This document shows, piece after piece, positions 16,070-24,257 of a stretch of 64,000 nt of DNA (positions are counted from its first letter, which is position 1; each line of letters opens with the position of its first letter). The translations under genes were made by a program, and so were the position numbers. Source of the stretch: JACKIC01 sp964543795 (GTDB lineage: Bacteria; Planctomycetota; UBA1135; UBA2386); the NCBI GenBank assembly GCA_964543795.1, contig CAZIZN010000023.1:1-64000 (forward strand), read 5' to 3'. A model generated the notes under the pieces. The model searched no databases and was not told the DNA's origin. It worked only from the letters and a program-made list of their open reading frames with translations.

Positions 16070-16942
16070 ATGCAACTCCAAGACGCCCTCGGGCAGTTCC
16101 AAGTCCAGCTCCGCGCCGACGGGCGTTCGGAGCACACCCGCAACCAGTACCAGCGCCACGTCGTCGCGCTGATCGCCTGGCTGACCGCGGCCAGGCGCCC
16201 CACGAAGATCGGGTCGATCACCCCTGCGATCGTCGCCGAGTTCTTCGCCAGCGACGCCGCCGGCACGAGCGCGCGCGGCGGCAAGAAGAAGGCAACCTCG
16301 GCCAACGCCCAGCGCACCAGCCTGCGGTGCTTCTTCAAGTGGGCGCACGAGTCGGGCCTGACCAAGACGAACGCCGCCCGGCTCCTGAAGCGCGCGCGGT
16401 GCACCCCGCCGCCGCCCAAGGCCCTGCACCCCGATGAACAGGAACGGCTGCTCGAGGTGCTTCGTGCCGCCGACGGCCCCGAGGCCCGCCGCGACGAGAT
16501 GCTGGTGCACCTGCTTCTCCGCGCCGGAGTTCGAATCGGCAGCGCCCTCGCCCTCGACGTCGCCGACCTCGACTTCACGCACGGCGAGATCCACGTCCGG
16601 AGCGCGAAGGGCGACCGGCCGGCGACGATCGTGATGGCCAAGGACCTCGGCAAACGGCTGCGGGCGTTCCTGGCTGGGCGGAAGGGCGGGCCGGTGTTCC
16701 TCGCGGGCGGCCGACGGGCATCGATGCGGCACATGCAACGCCGCCTCTCGAACTGGCTGGCCAAGGCCGGGATTCAGGGGCGGTCAGCGCACGCGCTGAG
16801 GCACACCTACGCCGTGCGCCTCTACCATGAGACCGGCGACCTGCAGCTCACCCAGCAGGCGCTCGGGCACGCGAGCATCACGAGCACCGTGATCTACGCG
16901 CGGCTGGACCGGTCGCGGCTGCGGGCGGCGTGTGGTGCGTAG
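16070..16942 (+). CDS. Tyrosine recombinase / integrase (XerC/D-like)
   Basis: A 290-residue phage-integrase-family enzyme that cuts and rejoins DNA through a 3'-phosphotyrosine intermediate. Residues about 1-105 are a SAM-like core-binding domain. The catalytic set is complete: Arg155 in RAGVRIGSAL, Lys180, His241-x-x-Arg244 in HALRHTYAVRL, His267 in GHASITS and Tyr276 in VIYARL. The length and compact form resemble Xer-type and element-encoded resolvases more than long phage integrases. It is not adjacent to any tRNA gene and lies 5.6 kb from the other integrase, so it may belong to a nested element or resolve dimers. Confidence 0.9.
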   Translation: MQLQDALGQFQVQLRADGRSEHTRNQYQRHVVALIAWLTAARRPTKIGSITPAIVAEFFASDAAGTSARGGKKKATSANAQRTSLRCFFKWAHESGLTKTNAARLLKRARCTPPPPKALHPDEQERLLEVLRAADGPEARRDEMLVHLLLRAGVRIGSALALDVADLDFTHGEIHVRSAKGDRPATIVMAKDLGKRLRAFLAGRKGGPVFLAGGRRASMRHMQRRLSNWLAKAGIQGRSAHALRHTYAVRLYHETGDLQLTQQALGHASITSTVIYARLDRSRLRAACGA

Positions 16943-17061
16943 GCCGTGTTGTTGCTTCGCGAACAAAGGGCAGAATCTGGGTCGTCATTCCCAGACCCAA
17001 CTCCAAGGACACAGAATTGGTCTCAAGACCGTCGCCAGTAGAAGTCGCCGCCCGGGAGGTC

Positions 17062-18813
17062 ATGACCCTTCGAAGGCTGGCTGACGAGTTCCGCACCGCC
17101 GCCGCCGCCGTGAAGTCCTCGGATCCTCGCCTCGGAATGGCCGAGACCCGATCGAACATGGCCCGGGCCGGCCGCAGCCTGCTCAAGCTCCTCCATGCGG
17201 GCGGGATGCCACTGCCCAATCCAACGCCGCCCTGGCTGCGATGGTCCATGAGGATGTTCCTGCCGCGGCCCAGATTCACATCGATGGCGCTGAAAGTTGG
17301 CTCCCGCACCTGCCTCTGGTTCGATGGCAAGTATCCCCGCAGATCAACCCTCTTCACGATCGCCAATCGAGTTGAGGCATTCAGGCCGTCGGATTCCGGC
17401 GCATCTCCGGGGTGTCGCGATCGAGAGCGTTTGCCGTCGACCTTTCGCCATCGGCAGGTCTTCTTGGAGGCTGTCACCGGATGGCTGGGCCACCGACTCG
17501 GAATCCAGGCGAGGCCTCAGCCTCCCACTGTCGAGATCCAGGTCGAAAGTCCGCCGTCGACACGCGAGGCCGTCTTGGATTGGGGCGACACGAGCCCGCT
17601 TGAGCTTCAGTTGCTCTTCCTTGACATCGGCCGCGCGTGCGCTGCCGCATGCGAGAACATCACGGGAGCGATGGAACCAAGCATGGTCGCCGCAATCGAC
17701 AGAATCACAGATCCCAGTGCGTTCCTCTACCATCTCGCGACGGATTTGTTCGAGGCGACGATGGCGAGCCTGCGGGTCCAGCTGCGCTTGGACCCCGAAC
17801 GCGACGCAATCTGCGCACGGATGCCGGAGCACCTTCTGGCGATCAGGGAAGCGAACCGTCTTGCGCAGCGTGCCGAGGTCACGGCCCGGCTCGATCTTCA
17901 GGGTGCGGTGCAGAAGGATCAGTGGCCCGGTGAATGGGGCCAGCGCTTCGCGCACACACGAGACACCGCCCCCGAGGATCTGCCGGCCCTACGCCAATCG
18001 CTCATCGAGGAGATGAAGCAGAAGCACGCACTACTCGCCGCGCAGGCCAGGGCTGCCCAACAGGCCGAGGTGGACATCCATAATGAATGGTGCGCCGCGG
18101 AGAACAGGCTCATCAGCGAATGGCACGAGAAGCACATCCCGCGGCTGCAGGCTCTGATCGCGGCGTTCCAGCTCGAATTCGAACAGCATCGCCACCGAAT
18201 CCCAGGCATCGTGGAACTCAAGGAGTTCGAGCTCGGCAACCTGGCCGAAGGCGCCTCGACAGCGTCCCAGGTCCTGCTGAAGTTCGCGGATCGAGTAGTC
18301 CACTTCCGCTCGCAGTCATGCGACGGACTCGACCCCGATCAGTTGAAGGTCGCCGTCGAACGGGAGGCTGGTTGGCTCGCGCGGAACCCGACGCAACCGA
18401 TCCCCGGTGGAGCAGCCCGAGAAGAGGCAGAGGGCGGTGCCGTTCCGACTCCGATCCAGTTCCAGCCGGTTGAAAGGGCGATCGTCCTTCTCGTCCGTGA
18501 CGGTCGGAACCCGCGCTCCGTCCGCGACTACGCGAAGGAGGTTGGCGTCGCACACTCGACCCTGAGTCGGAATCCAGACTGGCAGCGGGCCTACGAAGCG
18601 GCGAAGGCGCATCAAGCGAAACGACCCGACGAGATGCCCACGGGTTCCAAGGACGCTGAAGGAAACGTCGAAGCCTGGAGGGAGGAGGAGGTCTGCGAGA
18701 ACTGCCGCCTGGAGCCGATCGCGCAGACGGCCACCGTGAACGGCGAGGTGGTGCGCCTCTGCGAAGGCTGCGCCCTCAAGTTGGTGCCACGCACCAATCC
18801 GCGCACCACCTGA
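17062..18813 (+). CDS. Large hypothetical protein with HTH and C-terminal zinc-ribbon-like motif
   Basis: A protein of about 583 residues with an uncertain start; the frame is open back to 16930, overlapping the recombinase end, and I choose ATG 17062. The first 130 residues read less like normal protein than the rest. The centre is helical with coiled-coil potential (EEMKQKHALLAAQARAAQQ). Near the C-terminus is a helix-turn-helix (PRSVRDYAKEVGVAHSTLSR) and then a four-cysteine zinc-ribbon pattern, CENC followed by CEGC about 25 residues later. The gene lies just ahead of the replication-integration operon and could bind the repeats at 18801-18876. No family is recognised. Confidence 0.55.
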   Translation: MTLRRLADEFRTAAAAVKSSDPRLGMAETRSNMARAGRSLLKLLHAGGMPLPNPTPPWLRWSMRMFLPRPRFTSMALKVGSRTCLWFDGKYPRRSTLFTIANRVEAFRPSDSGASPGCRDRERLPSTFRHRQVFLEAVTGWLGHRLGIQARPQPPTVEIQVESPPSTREAVLDWGDTSPLELQLLFLDIGRACAAACENITGAMEPSMVAAIDRITDPSAFLYHLATDLFEATMASLRVQLRLDPERDAICARMPEHLLAIREANRLAQRAEVTARLDLQGAVQKDQWPGEWGQRFAHTRDTAPEDLPALRQSLIEEMKQKHALLAAQARAAQQAEVDIHNEWCAAENRLISEWHEKHIPRLQALIAAFQLEFEQHRHRIPGIVELKEFELGNLAEGASTASQVLLKFADRVVHFRSQSCDGLDPDQLKVAVEREAGWLARNPTQPIPGGAAREEAEGGAVPTPIQFQPVERAIVLLVRDGRNPRSVRDYAKEVGVAHSTLSRNPDWQRAYEAAKAHQAKRPDEMPTGSKDAEGNVEAWREEEVCENCRLEPIAQTATVNGEVVRLCEGCALKLVPRTNPRTT

Positions 18814-18876
18814 CGAGCGCAACCCCTTTCGCAGCAAGGATCTCATGGTGTGGTGCGCGCACCACTCGCGCACCAC
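18801..18876. promoter_or_regulatory. Palindrome and GCGCACCAC repeats upstream of the replication operon
   Basis: GTGGTGCGCGCACCAC (18850-18865) is a perfect 16-bp palindrome. The nonamer GCGCACCAC occurs in direct orientation at 18801, 18857 and 18868, the last two one helical turn (11 bp) apart. The cluster sits just before the operon that encodes the primase-helicase and integrase. It could be an operator or an iteron-like replication origin. Confidence 0.6.
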
Positions 18877-18893
18877 CGGCCCCGATCTTGTAG

Positions 18894-19115
18894 ATGGCCA
18901 AAGATCGGACCGCCTGGATCGACGAACTCGCGCGCAGGTCGCCAACCGCACTGGCGATGGCCCTGGAGCGCGCGATCGCGACTCAGGACAAGGCACTCGA
19001 ACGGGCGGTGCTGGTCGCGCTTGCCGAGCTGGGCATCGTGGTCGTGGACCGGAGCACGCTGGCCGCAGCCATCGAAGCCGCGCGGGGCCTGAAGAGGCGC
19101 GGGGGGATCCGGTGA
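18894..19115 (+). CDS. Small helical protein, first gene of the replication-integration operon
   Basis: A 73-residue helical protein (MAKDRTAWIDELARRSPTAL, then AIATQDKALERAVLVALAELG) with a basic C-terminal end. Its stop overlaps the start of the primase gene as GTGA (19112-19115), so both are made together. It has no recognised family. Small helical proteins at this place in elements are often copy-control or regulatory factors, but I see no DNA-binding motif. Confidence 0.6.
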   Translation: MAKDRTAWIDELARRSPTALAMALERAIATQDKALERAVLVALAELGIVVVDRSTLAAAIEAARGLKRRGGIR

Positions 19116-21754
19116 CCGAGCGTGTGACCGATACCGGCGATGACCTCGCTGACGCTCGTCTGCAGACCGCCCTCAGCTACGCCGCACGCGGCTGGCACCT
19201 GCTACCAGTCGGCCAGAACAAGCGCCCCCGCGGCGGGATCGGCCTCGCCAGCGCCACAACCGACGAGCGCGCGATCCGTGGATGGTTCCAGCGATGGCCG
19301 AACTGCAGCGTCGCTCTCGCGTGCAAGCCGAGTGGCGTGGTGGTGATCGACTGCGACCGTGGCCACGCGGACGGGGCTGACGGGGTCGCGACCTTCGAGG
19401 CGCTCGCCGGCCCCGAACCGCACGGCGCGGCCTTGATCGCCAGGACGCCGAAGGGCGGCGAGCATCGGCTCTACGCTACGCCGGACGGCATTGAGTTCAG
19501 GTCGAAGAACCACGTCGCGCCCGGTGTCGACGTGAAGGCCAGTGGCGGCGAGTTCGGCGGGTACGTCGTGTTGCCGAGCGGCAGTGGTGCTGACGGCCGT
19601 TCGTGGCTCGAAGGCGACCCTTTCGAAGACGAACTCACGCCGCCGCCGGCATGGCTGGTCGACTGGCTCATCGAGACCGTCGGCGTCGTCGACACACACC
19701 TTGAGAGAACTGCAGCACCGCCCGGCCCGGGCAAGGTGACGCCGGCCGGCACCGTAGACGACGTGACGCTCGAGCGCGTGCGCAGCGCGCTGCTCTCGAT
19801 CCCCTCGACTGAAGGCCGCGACATCTGGTTGAAGGCGATCTACGGCGCCAAGGACGCGCTGCTTGGCGACGAGCGCGGTGCGGAGATCGTCGAGTCGTGG
19901 TCATCGCAGGCTCCGGCCTACGACGAGCGCACGCAGACGGGCCAGTATCGGCGCGGCGAGGCGGGTCGCATCTATCGCACTGCTCGGCTGCCCGAGGACG
20001 CGACAGGCGTCGACCTCGTCTCCGAGGCGTCGCTCTTCGACCTCGCTATCGAGCACGGTTGGGAGGACGGCGGCGACCCGCTGGGCGGCGTCACGATCGA
20101 CATCAAGCCGAAGTCGGCCACGGCAGCGCAGGCGTCCGAAGCAGGGCGCCCCGTCAACGTCAGCAACGTCGCCTTCCACGACGTCTTCGACCGGTGCTTG
20201 CGCGTGCTCGCCGGGCAGGACGACGTCCTGCAGGCCGGCGGAAGGCTGTGCCGCAGGATCGGCACGGAAGCGTTCACACTGTTCGTGCCCTTGAGCGAGG
20301 GCGAAGTCGCCGAGCGCTTGTCGCGCGCCATCACCTTCACGCGTCAGACCGGCAAGTCCTGCATGCGCAGCGACCCGCCACGCGCCGTCGTCGCGGCGCT
20401 CGTTGAGAAGCGCCCGACATGGCCCCTCGTTCGCCAGGCACCGCGAACGGGTATCGAGAAGCCCGCCCGCGATTGGACGGACCTGCTCAACGATCCTCCG
20501 ATGGCGTGGCTGGTCCGTGGCTGGCTGCCTGCCCAGGGAGTTGCGGCGCTCGCCGGCAAGCCCGGTGACGGGAAGAGCGTTCTCCTGCTCGATGCCTGCC
20601 TTCGGGGCGCGAACGGGCAAACGTGGTTCGGCCACAGGATGGCGACGTTCTCGACGCTCTACTTCGCTGGCGAGGGCGAGGACGGCATGCCGGCGCGCAT
20701 GCGTGCATGGAAGGCGGCGAATCCCGAGGCTCGCGCGGAAGGTGGGCACACGGTCCACATCGTTCCGCGGGTTCCGCGGCTGAACACGTCCGAGGGCATC
20801 GACGACCTGCATCGCGAACTCGCCGAGTTCGAGCACACGGTTGGCCGCCTACCCAACGTAGTCGTGCTCGACACCTGGGCCTTGGCAACCGCGGGCGGCG
20901 ACGAGAACTCGGCCGGAGACGCCGGCCTCGCACTCGCGGCGCTGCGTGATCTTGCTGCGCGAGGCATCCTCGTGGTGGTCGTCCACCACGTCAGAAAGGT
21001 GGAGAAGGGGCGGTCACGCGAGAAGCCCTCGGCGCCCACGCTCGACGACCTGCGAGGCAGCGGCGCCCTCGGTGGCAACCTCGATGTCGCGCTCATGACC
21101 GCGGACAGAGGCGACGGGCTCGAGCTCTGGTGCGTGAAGGCGCGGGACGGGCAGCGCCACGACCCGATCCGGTACGCGATCCTGTCGCAGGTCACGGGCA
21201 AGTCCCTGCCTGATGGATCGGCCGAGGATGGGCCGATCGCCGTGCCGGCGCCCAGGGTGGGCCTGCCCAAGACCGAGGCCGACCCTGACGCGGCAGCGGA
21301 CGCTGCCGACGCGGCCAACACGGCGAAGCTGTTCCGCGCCGTCGCTGTGCTCAACGGTGCGCCCACGTCTCGTGACGACCTGTGCAAGGCCGCCCACGTT
21401 CGAGCCAAGGATGGTCGATCGTTGATCGCCAGGGCAATCGGGCAAGGTGAACTGATCGAGTCGCCGTCCGGACGGCGGCATTCCTACAGCCTCCCGGGTC
21501 AGCCGAACGGTGTGCGCACACACACCCCCCATACCCCCCGGGACGCCGGGACGGCGGGGACGCCGCCCGCCCCGGCCGTCCGGGACGGTGGCGGGACGGC
21601 GGCGGACGGCGGGACGGCGAACATGGATTGGGGCCAGCCCGAGGGGCCGAAGGGCAAGGGGCGGAAGAGCAAGACGCGGATCGTGGTGGAACCCGAGCGC
21701 GTGCAGCCCGGCGATGCTGACTACCTGCACGGTCGCAGGGAGGGCCATCCGTGA
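19112..21754 (+). CDS. Primase-polymerase fused to RepA-like helicase
   Basis: An 880-residue replication protein starting at GTG 19112. Residues about 15-190 are a bifunctional primase/polymerase (Prim-Pol, AEP superfamily) domain with the metal ligands in VVVIDCD (Asp80, Asp82) and GGEHRLY. Residues about 215-300 resemble the primase C-terminal (PriCT) helical region. Residues about 460-690 are a RecA-fold, RepA-like ATPase with Walker A AGKPGDGKS (481-489) and Walker B NVVVLDTWA. The C-terminus is low complexity. This combination primes and unwinds DNA for element replication. The gene is coupled on both sides by GTGA overlaps. Confidence 0.9.
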   Translation: MTERVTDTGDDLADARLQTALSYAARGWHLLPVGQNKRPRGGIGLASATTDERAIRGWFQRWPNCSVALACKPSGVVVIDCDRGHADGADGVATFEALAGPEPHGAALIARTPKGGEHRLYATPDGIEFRSKNHVAPGVDVKASGGEFGGYVVLPSGSGADGRSWLEGDPFEDELTPPPAWLVDWLIETVGVVDTHLERTAAPPGPGKVTPAGTVDDVTLERVRSALLSIPSTEGRDIWLKAIYGAKDALLGDERGAEIVESWSSQAPAYDERTQTGQYRRGEAGRIYRTARLPEDATGVDLVSEASLFDLAIEHGWEDGGDPLGGVTIDIKPKSATAAQASEAGRPVNVSNVAFHDVFDRCLRVLAGQDDVLQAGGRLCRRIGTEAFTLFVPLSEGEVAERLSRAITFTRQTGKSCMRSDPPRAVVAALVEKRPTWPLVRQAPRTGIEKPARDWTDLLNDPPMAWLVRGWLPAQGVAALAGKPGDGKSVLLLDACLRGANGQTWFGHRMATFSTLYFAGEGEDGMPARMRAWKAANPEARAEGGHTVHIVPRVPRLNTSEGIDDLHRELAEFEHTVGRLPNVVVLDTWALATAGGDENSAGDAGLALAALRDLAARGILVVVVHHVRKVEKGRSREKPSAPTLDDLRGSGALGGNLDVALMTADRGDGLELWCVKARDGQRHDPIRYAILSQVTGKSLPDGSAEDGPIAVPAPRVGLPKTEADPDAAADAADAANTAKLFRAVAVLNGAPTSRDDLCKAAHVRAKDGRSLIARAIGQGELIESPSGRRHSYSLPGQPNGVRTHTPHTPRDAGTAGTPPAPAVRDGGGTAADGGTANMDWGQPEGPKGKGRKSKTRIVVEPERVQPGDADYLHGRREGHP

Positions 21755-21960
21755 TGCCGCCCGACGAGCGTCAGGCCCTGCGCGTGCAACTGCTCGCCAA
21801 CGGCGCCTCCGTCATCGCTGTCGCCTGGCGTGTCGGCGATTCCCTCGACCTGCCGCCCGACCCGAGCGACCTCGTCCGCGACGCAGGCGCCCCACAGCAA
21901 CGTGCCCGGGAAGCCACTGATCAGCCAGGCCGGCTGCATCGCAGGGGAACAGAACCATGA
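21751..21960 (+). CDS. Small coupled hypothetical protein
   Basis: A 69-residue polar protein starting at GTG 21751 (or ATG 21754), overlapping the primase stop as GTGA and ending as ATGA into the SpoVG-like gene. The N-terminal half is helical (PDERQALRVQLLANGASVIA); the rest is disordered and charged. There is no family assignment. The two exact overlaps are the main evidence that it is translated. Confidence 0.5.
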   Translation: MMPPDERQALRVQLLANGASVIAVAWRVGDSLDLPPDPSDLVRDAGAPQQRAREATDQPGRLHRRGTEP

Positions 21961-22283
21961 ACGACGATCTCGATCGCAACCTGCACTCGAAGGGAATCCC
22001 CTTGGACAAACCCGAGGTCAGGATTCGTGCGTGGACGCGCGGGTCCGCAGAAGACGAGCAGCGCGGACTGCTCGGCTATCTGTCGCTGACCTACGGCGAC
22101 CTCGTGATCGATGGCGTCACGGCTCGGCGAACTGCCGACGGTCGCATGACGCTTTCGTGGCCAGAGCGGCGCGACGGTCAAGGTCGCCGGCACCCCGTCG
22201 TGAAGCCGGCGAGCGACGAGGCGAGGCAGAGGATCGAGAAGGCGATCTTCGGCGCCGCGGTCTCCGAGGAGGCCCAGTGGTAG
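21957..22283 (+). CDS. SpoVG-family-like protein
   Basis: A 108-residue protein. Residues about 20-100 follow the pattern of the SpoVG family: VRIRAW, then LLGYLSLTYGDLVIDGVTA, a strand with TLSWPERRDGQGRRHPVV, and a final helix EARQRIEKAIFG. SpoVG proteins are small site-specific DNA- and RNA-binding regulators, known from septation control in Firmicutes, and relatives occur in phages and integrative elements. The start ATG overlaps the previous stop as ATGA. The family call rests on motif order, not on a search. In this operon it would suit a replication or expression control role. Confidence 0.55.
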   Translation: MNDDLDRNLHSKGIPLDKPEVRIRAWTRGSAEDEQRGLLGYLSLTYGDLVIDGVTARRTADGRMTLSWPERRDGQGRRHPVVKPASDEARQRIEKAIFGAAVSEEAQW

Positions 22284-22546
22284 CCCCTCACCCGACCCTG
22301 GACAGCCATGCTCCGCCGGGGCCATCAAGGCCCGCCGCCGCACCTTTCGACGAGACCGCGCTGCTGCAGCGAAGTCTCTGGTCGATCCCAGAAGCCGCTT
22401 CCTTCCTGCGCGTCAGCACGCGAAGCCTGTGGAGGATGCTCGCTGACCCACGATCCGGCTTCCCGACCCCGCGGCGCATCCGCGGGCGCACGTTGCTCGT
22501 CCGTGACGAGGTGGTTGCGTTCATGCGGGAGGGCACCGCGCCGTGA
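22277..22546 (+). CDS. Excisionase-like helix-turn-helix protein
   Basis: An 89-residue protein starting at GTG 22277, overlapping the previous gene by seven bases and the next as GTGA. Residues about 34-85 form a MerR/AlpA-type winged helix (LWSIPEAASFLRVSTRSLWR, then PRRIRGRTLLVRDEVVAF). That is the usual layout of HTH_17 excisionases, where a W-S-I-x-E-A-A-x-x-L-x-V-S motif is followed by a wing. Such proteins bend DNA at attachment sites and bias integrases toward excision. Its place directly before the integrase gene fits. Confidence 0.8.
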   Translation: MVAPHPTLDSHAPPGPSRPAAAPFDETALLQRSLWSIPEAASFLRVSTRSLWRMLADPRSGFPTPRRIRGRTLLVRDEVVAFMREGTAP

Positions 22547-23778
22547 AGAAGTCCGCCGAGAACGCCTGGGTCGGCAACCCCTACAAGCGGCCCGGCTCGC
22601 CGTTCTGGAGCTACGTCTTCAAGGACGCGGGCGGCGTCGTCCGGCGCCGGTCGGCCAAGACCCGAGACCTCCGCATCGCCCGCGAACAGCTCGCCGAGGC
22701 CCTGCGCGATGTCGAACAGCAGAAGGCCGGCCACGTCGACCCCTTCGCCGACACCCGATCGGTGCCGATCGCCAAGCTCGTCGATGCCTACAAGGAACAG
22801 CTCGAGGCCAACAGCTCCGCCCCGCGCTACGTGAAGGACACGATCCGGATGATCCGCGACTTCTTCGCGTGGGCGAAGGTCGCCACGGTGCCGGGCATCA
22901 AGGTCGCCGACGCCGAGCGGTTCGTGGACGAGATCCGGGCCAAGCGCAGCCAGAAGACCAGGGACCACCACGCATCGGCGCTCCGCAGCTTCGGCAAGTG
23001 GTTGGAGCGCAGCGGGCGGTGGGATCGCAACCCGTTCCAGACGCTGCCGGTCAAGACCGCCAAGGACAAGCACCGCGTGTTCCGCCGCACGTCGTTCCGC
23101 TTCGAAGAGGCTGAGCGCCTCGTCGAGGCGGTCTGGGCGCGCCACGAAGCCGAGAAGGCGCAGGGAGGCACGCCGACACAGGAGGGCTACGAGGACGCGG
23201 TGCGCGACCGACAGGTGCTGTACTGGGCCGCCTTGACGACGGCCTTCCGCGCGAACGAGTTGGCGTCGCTGCGGTGGGAGGACCTCGTCCTGACCGGCCC
23301 CAAGCCCTCCCTGCGGCTGGCGGGGCAGTTCACGAAGAACGGCGACGACGCGCTCATCCCGTTGCAGGGGTTCGTGGTGGAGGCCCTCAAGGAGATGCGG
23401 TCACGCCGGAGCGCCGCGCAGATGCGCCGCTACCTGGGGCCGGTCCTCGAGACCGACAAGGTGTTCCGGGTGCCGTCGAAGATCGCCGAGATCGTGCGGA
23501 AGGACGCCGCCTACGCGGGGCTGATCCCGCAGCGGAGCCCGACCACCAAGCGGGTAGACTTCCACTGCCTGCGGAAGTCGTGCGCGAGGATCCTGATCGA
23601 GCTCAACGTCCACCCGAAGATCATCCAGCAGACGTTGCGGCACTCCGACATCCGGCTGACGATGGACCTCTACGGGGAGCTGGGCGAGGACGACCTGTTC
23701 CGGGAGCTGCCGGGGAAGTTCCCGGTGCCGAAGATGTTCGGCGCATCGGGCGACGATCCCCGATCGGCGACGGCCTGA
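22543..23778 (+). CDS. Tyrosine integrase next to tRNA-Met attachment site
   Basis: A 411-residue phage-integrase-family enzyme that inserts and removes the element. The N-terminal part has a basic arm-binding-like segment, and residues about 75-165 are the core-binding domain. The catalytic residues are Arg236 in TAFRANELASLRW, Lys265, His341-x-x-Arg344 in HCLRKSCARIL, His367 in LRHSDI and nucleophile Tyr377 in DLYGEL. The H-x-x-R-K variant is common in family members that carry SCA after the arginine. The gene starts at GTG 22543 (GTGA overlap with the excisionase) and ends 382 bases from the tRNA-Met 3' end, the expected position for an element integrated there. Confidence 0.92.
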   Translation: MKKSAENAWVGNPYKRPGSPFWSYVFKDAGGVVRRRSAKTRDLRIAREQLAEALRDVEQQKAGHVDPFADTRSVPIAKLVDAYKEQLEANSSAPRYVKDTIRMIRDFFAWAKVATVPGIKVADAERFVDEIRAKRSQKTRDHHASALRSFGKWLERSGRWDRNPFQTLPVKTAKDKHRVFRRTSFRFEEAERLVEAVWARHEAEKAQGGTPTQEGYEDAVRDRQVLYWAALTTAFRANELASLRWEDLVLTGPKPSLRLAGQFTKNGDDALIPLQGFVVEALKEMRSRRSAAQMRRYLGPVLETDKVFRVPSKIAEIVRKDAAYAGLIPQRSPTTKRVDFHCLRKSCARILIELNVHPKIIQQTLRHSDIRLTMDLYGELGEDDLFRELPGKFPVPKMFGASGDDPRSATA

Positions 23779-24160
23779 GCTGGCCGCAGCGTCCGTCGTG
23801 CGGCCCCGGCCGCCAGCACGCGGGGCCGCGTGCGGCCGACGGCGCCGCGCAGTCGCCAGCGGCCCCAGCGGATCGACGCGACGGCCCGGCCGCGCCGAAC
23901 GCGAACGTCGGCCGCGACGGGGGCCGCCACCGCCGGCTCTTCGCGGCGCTGTGGAGCAGGCTCGACGCATGAGGCCCTGCAGAGCCTACTCCCCCGCCCC
24001 CGGAGGCCCGGCAGCGGGCGCCCGGCCGGTTGTGCCACGTTGTGCCAGATCGTGCCAGGTTGTGACCAACCCAGTTGCACACTGCATTGCACACTGCCCG
24101 ACCGCCACAGCGCAGATCGCGTCCAATCGGCGATTCTCGCGCGAACTCAGGGGTTTACGG
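23779..24160. other. Element right end / attachment region
   Basis: About 380 bases without a gene between the integrase and the tRNA-Met 3' end. A perfect 8-bp hairpin (GCACGCGG, two-base loop, CCGCGTGC; 23816-23833) with no T-run follows the integrase, and TTGTGCCA-type repeats lie near 24028-24060 (GTTGTGCCA, GATCGTGCCA, GGTTGTG). Integrase arm sites would be expected here; the attachment core should overlap the tRNA 3' end. Confidence 0.5.
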
Positions 24161-24237
24161 TGGTAGGCCCTGCAGGACTCGAACCTGCAACCGAGCGGGT
24201 ATGAGCCGCCAGCTCTGACCGATTGAGCTAAGGGCCC
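24161..24237 (-). tRNA. tRNA-Met(CAT), probably elongator
   Basis: On the minus strand the 77-base gene folds into a full cloverleaf: acceptor GGGCCCT with AGGGCCT (a G-U at the end), a D arm from AGCTCAATCGG, anticodon stem GCGG/CCGC with loop CTCATAC (anticodon CAT), T arm GCAGG-TTCGAGT-CCTGC, discriminator A, and an encoded CCA. It closely resembles bacterial elongator tRNA-Met. Its 3' end borders the integrative element and is the likely attachment site. Confidence 0.93.
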
Positions 24238-24257
24238 TCCGGTCCCATCGGTATACC

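Larger units (their letters stand above)
1..24160. mobile_element. Integrative element (left end not in window) at tRNA-Met
   Basis: The interval holds two tyrosine recombinases, an excisionase-like HTH protein, a primase-polymerase/helicase, a terminase-small-subunit-like protein, defence-type genes and many unknown small genes. It stops abruptly at the 3' end of a tRNA-Met gene, the classic integration target of tyrosine recombinases. From 24258 onward the genes are housekeeping in type. I saw no second copy of the tRNA 3' end further left, so the left boundary is either outside the window or too diverged to notice by eye. Two integrases suggest two elements side by side or nested. The boundary at tRNA-Met is well supported; treating the whole span as one element is inference. 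Confidence 0.7.

Noticed and set aside
15355..16764. Long minus-strand open frame (469 codons) opposite the 16070-16942 recombinase
   Set aside because: It is a GC-rich shadow of the recombinase. Only its last 80 codons (15355-15597), coupled by GTGA to the neighbour, read like a real protein.
1..24160. Second copy of the tRNA-Met 3' end marking the left boundary of the element
   Set aside because: I scanned for the T-arm and acceptor sequence and found no convincing repeat. A computed repeat search with flanking sequence would be decisive.
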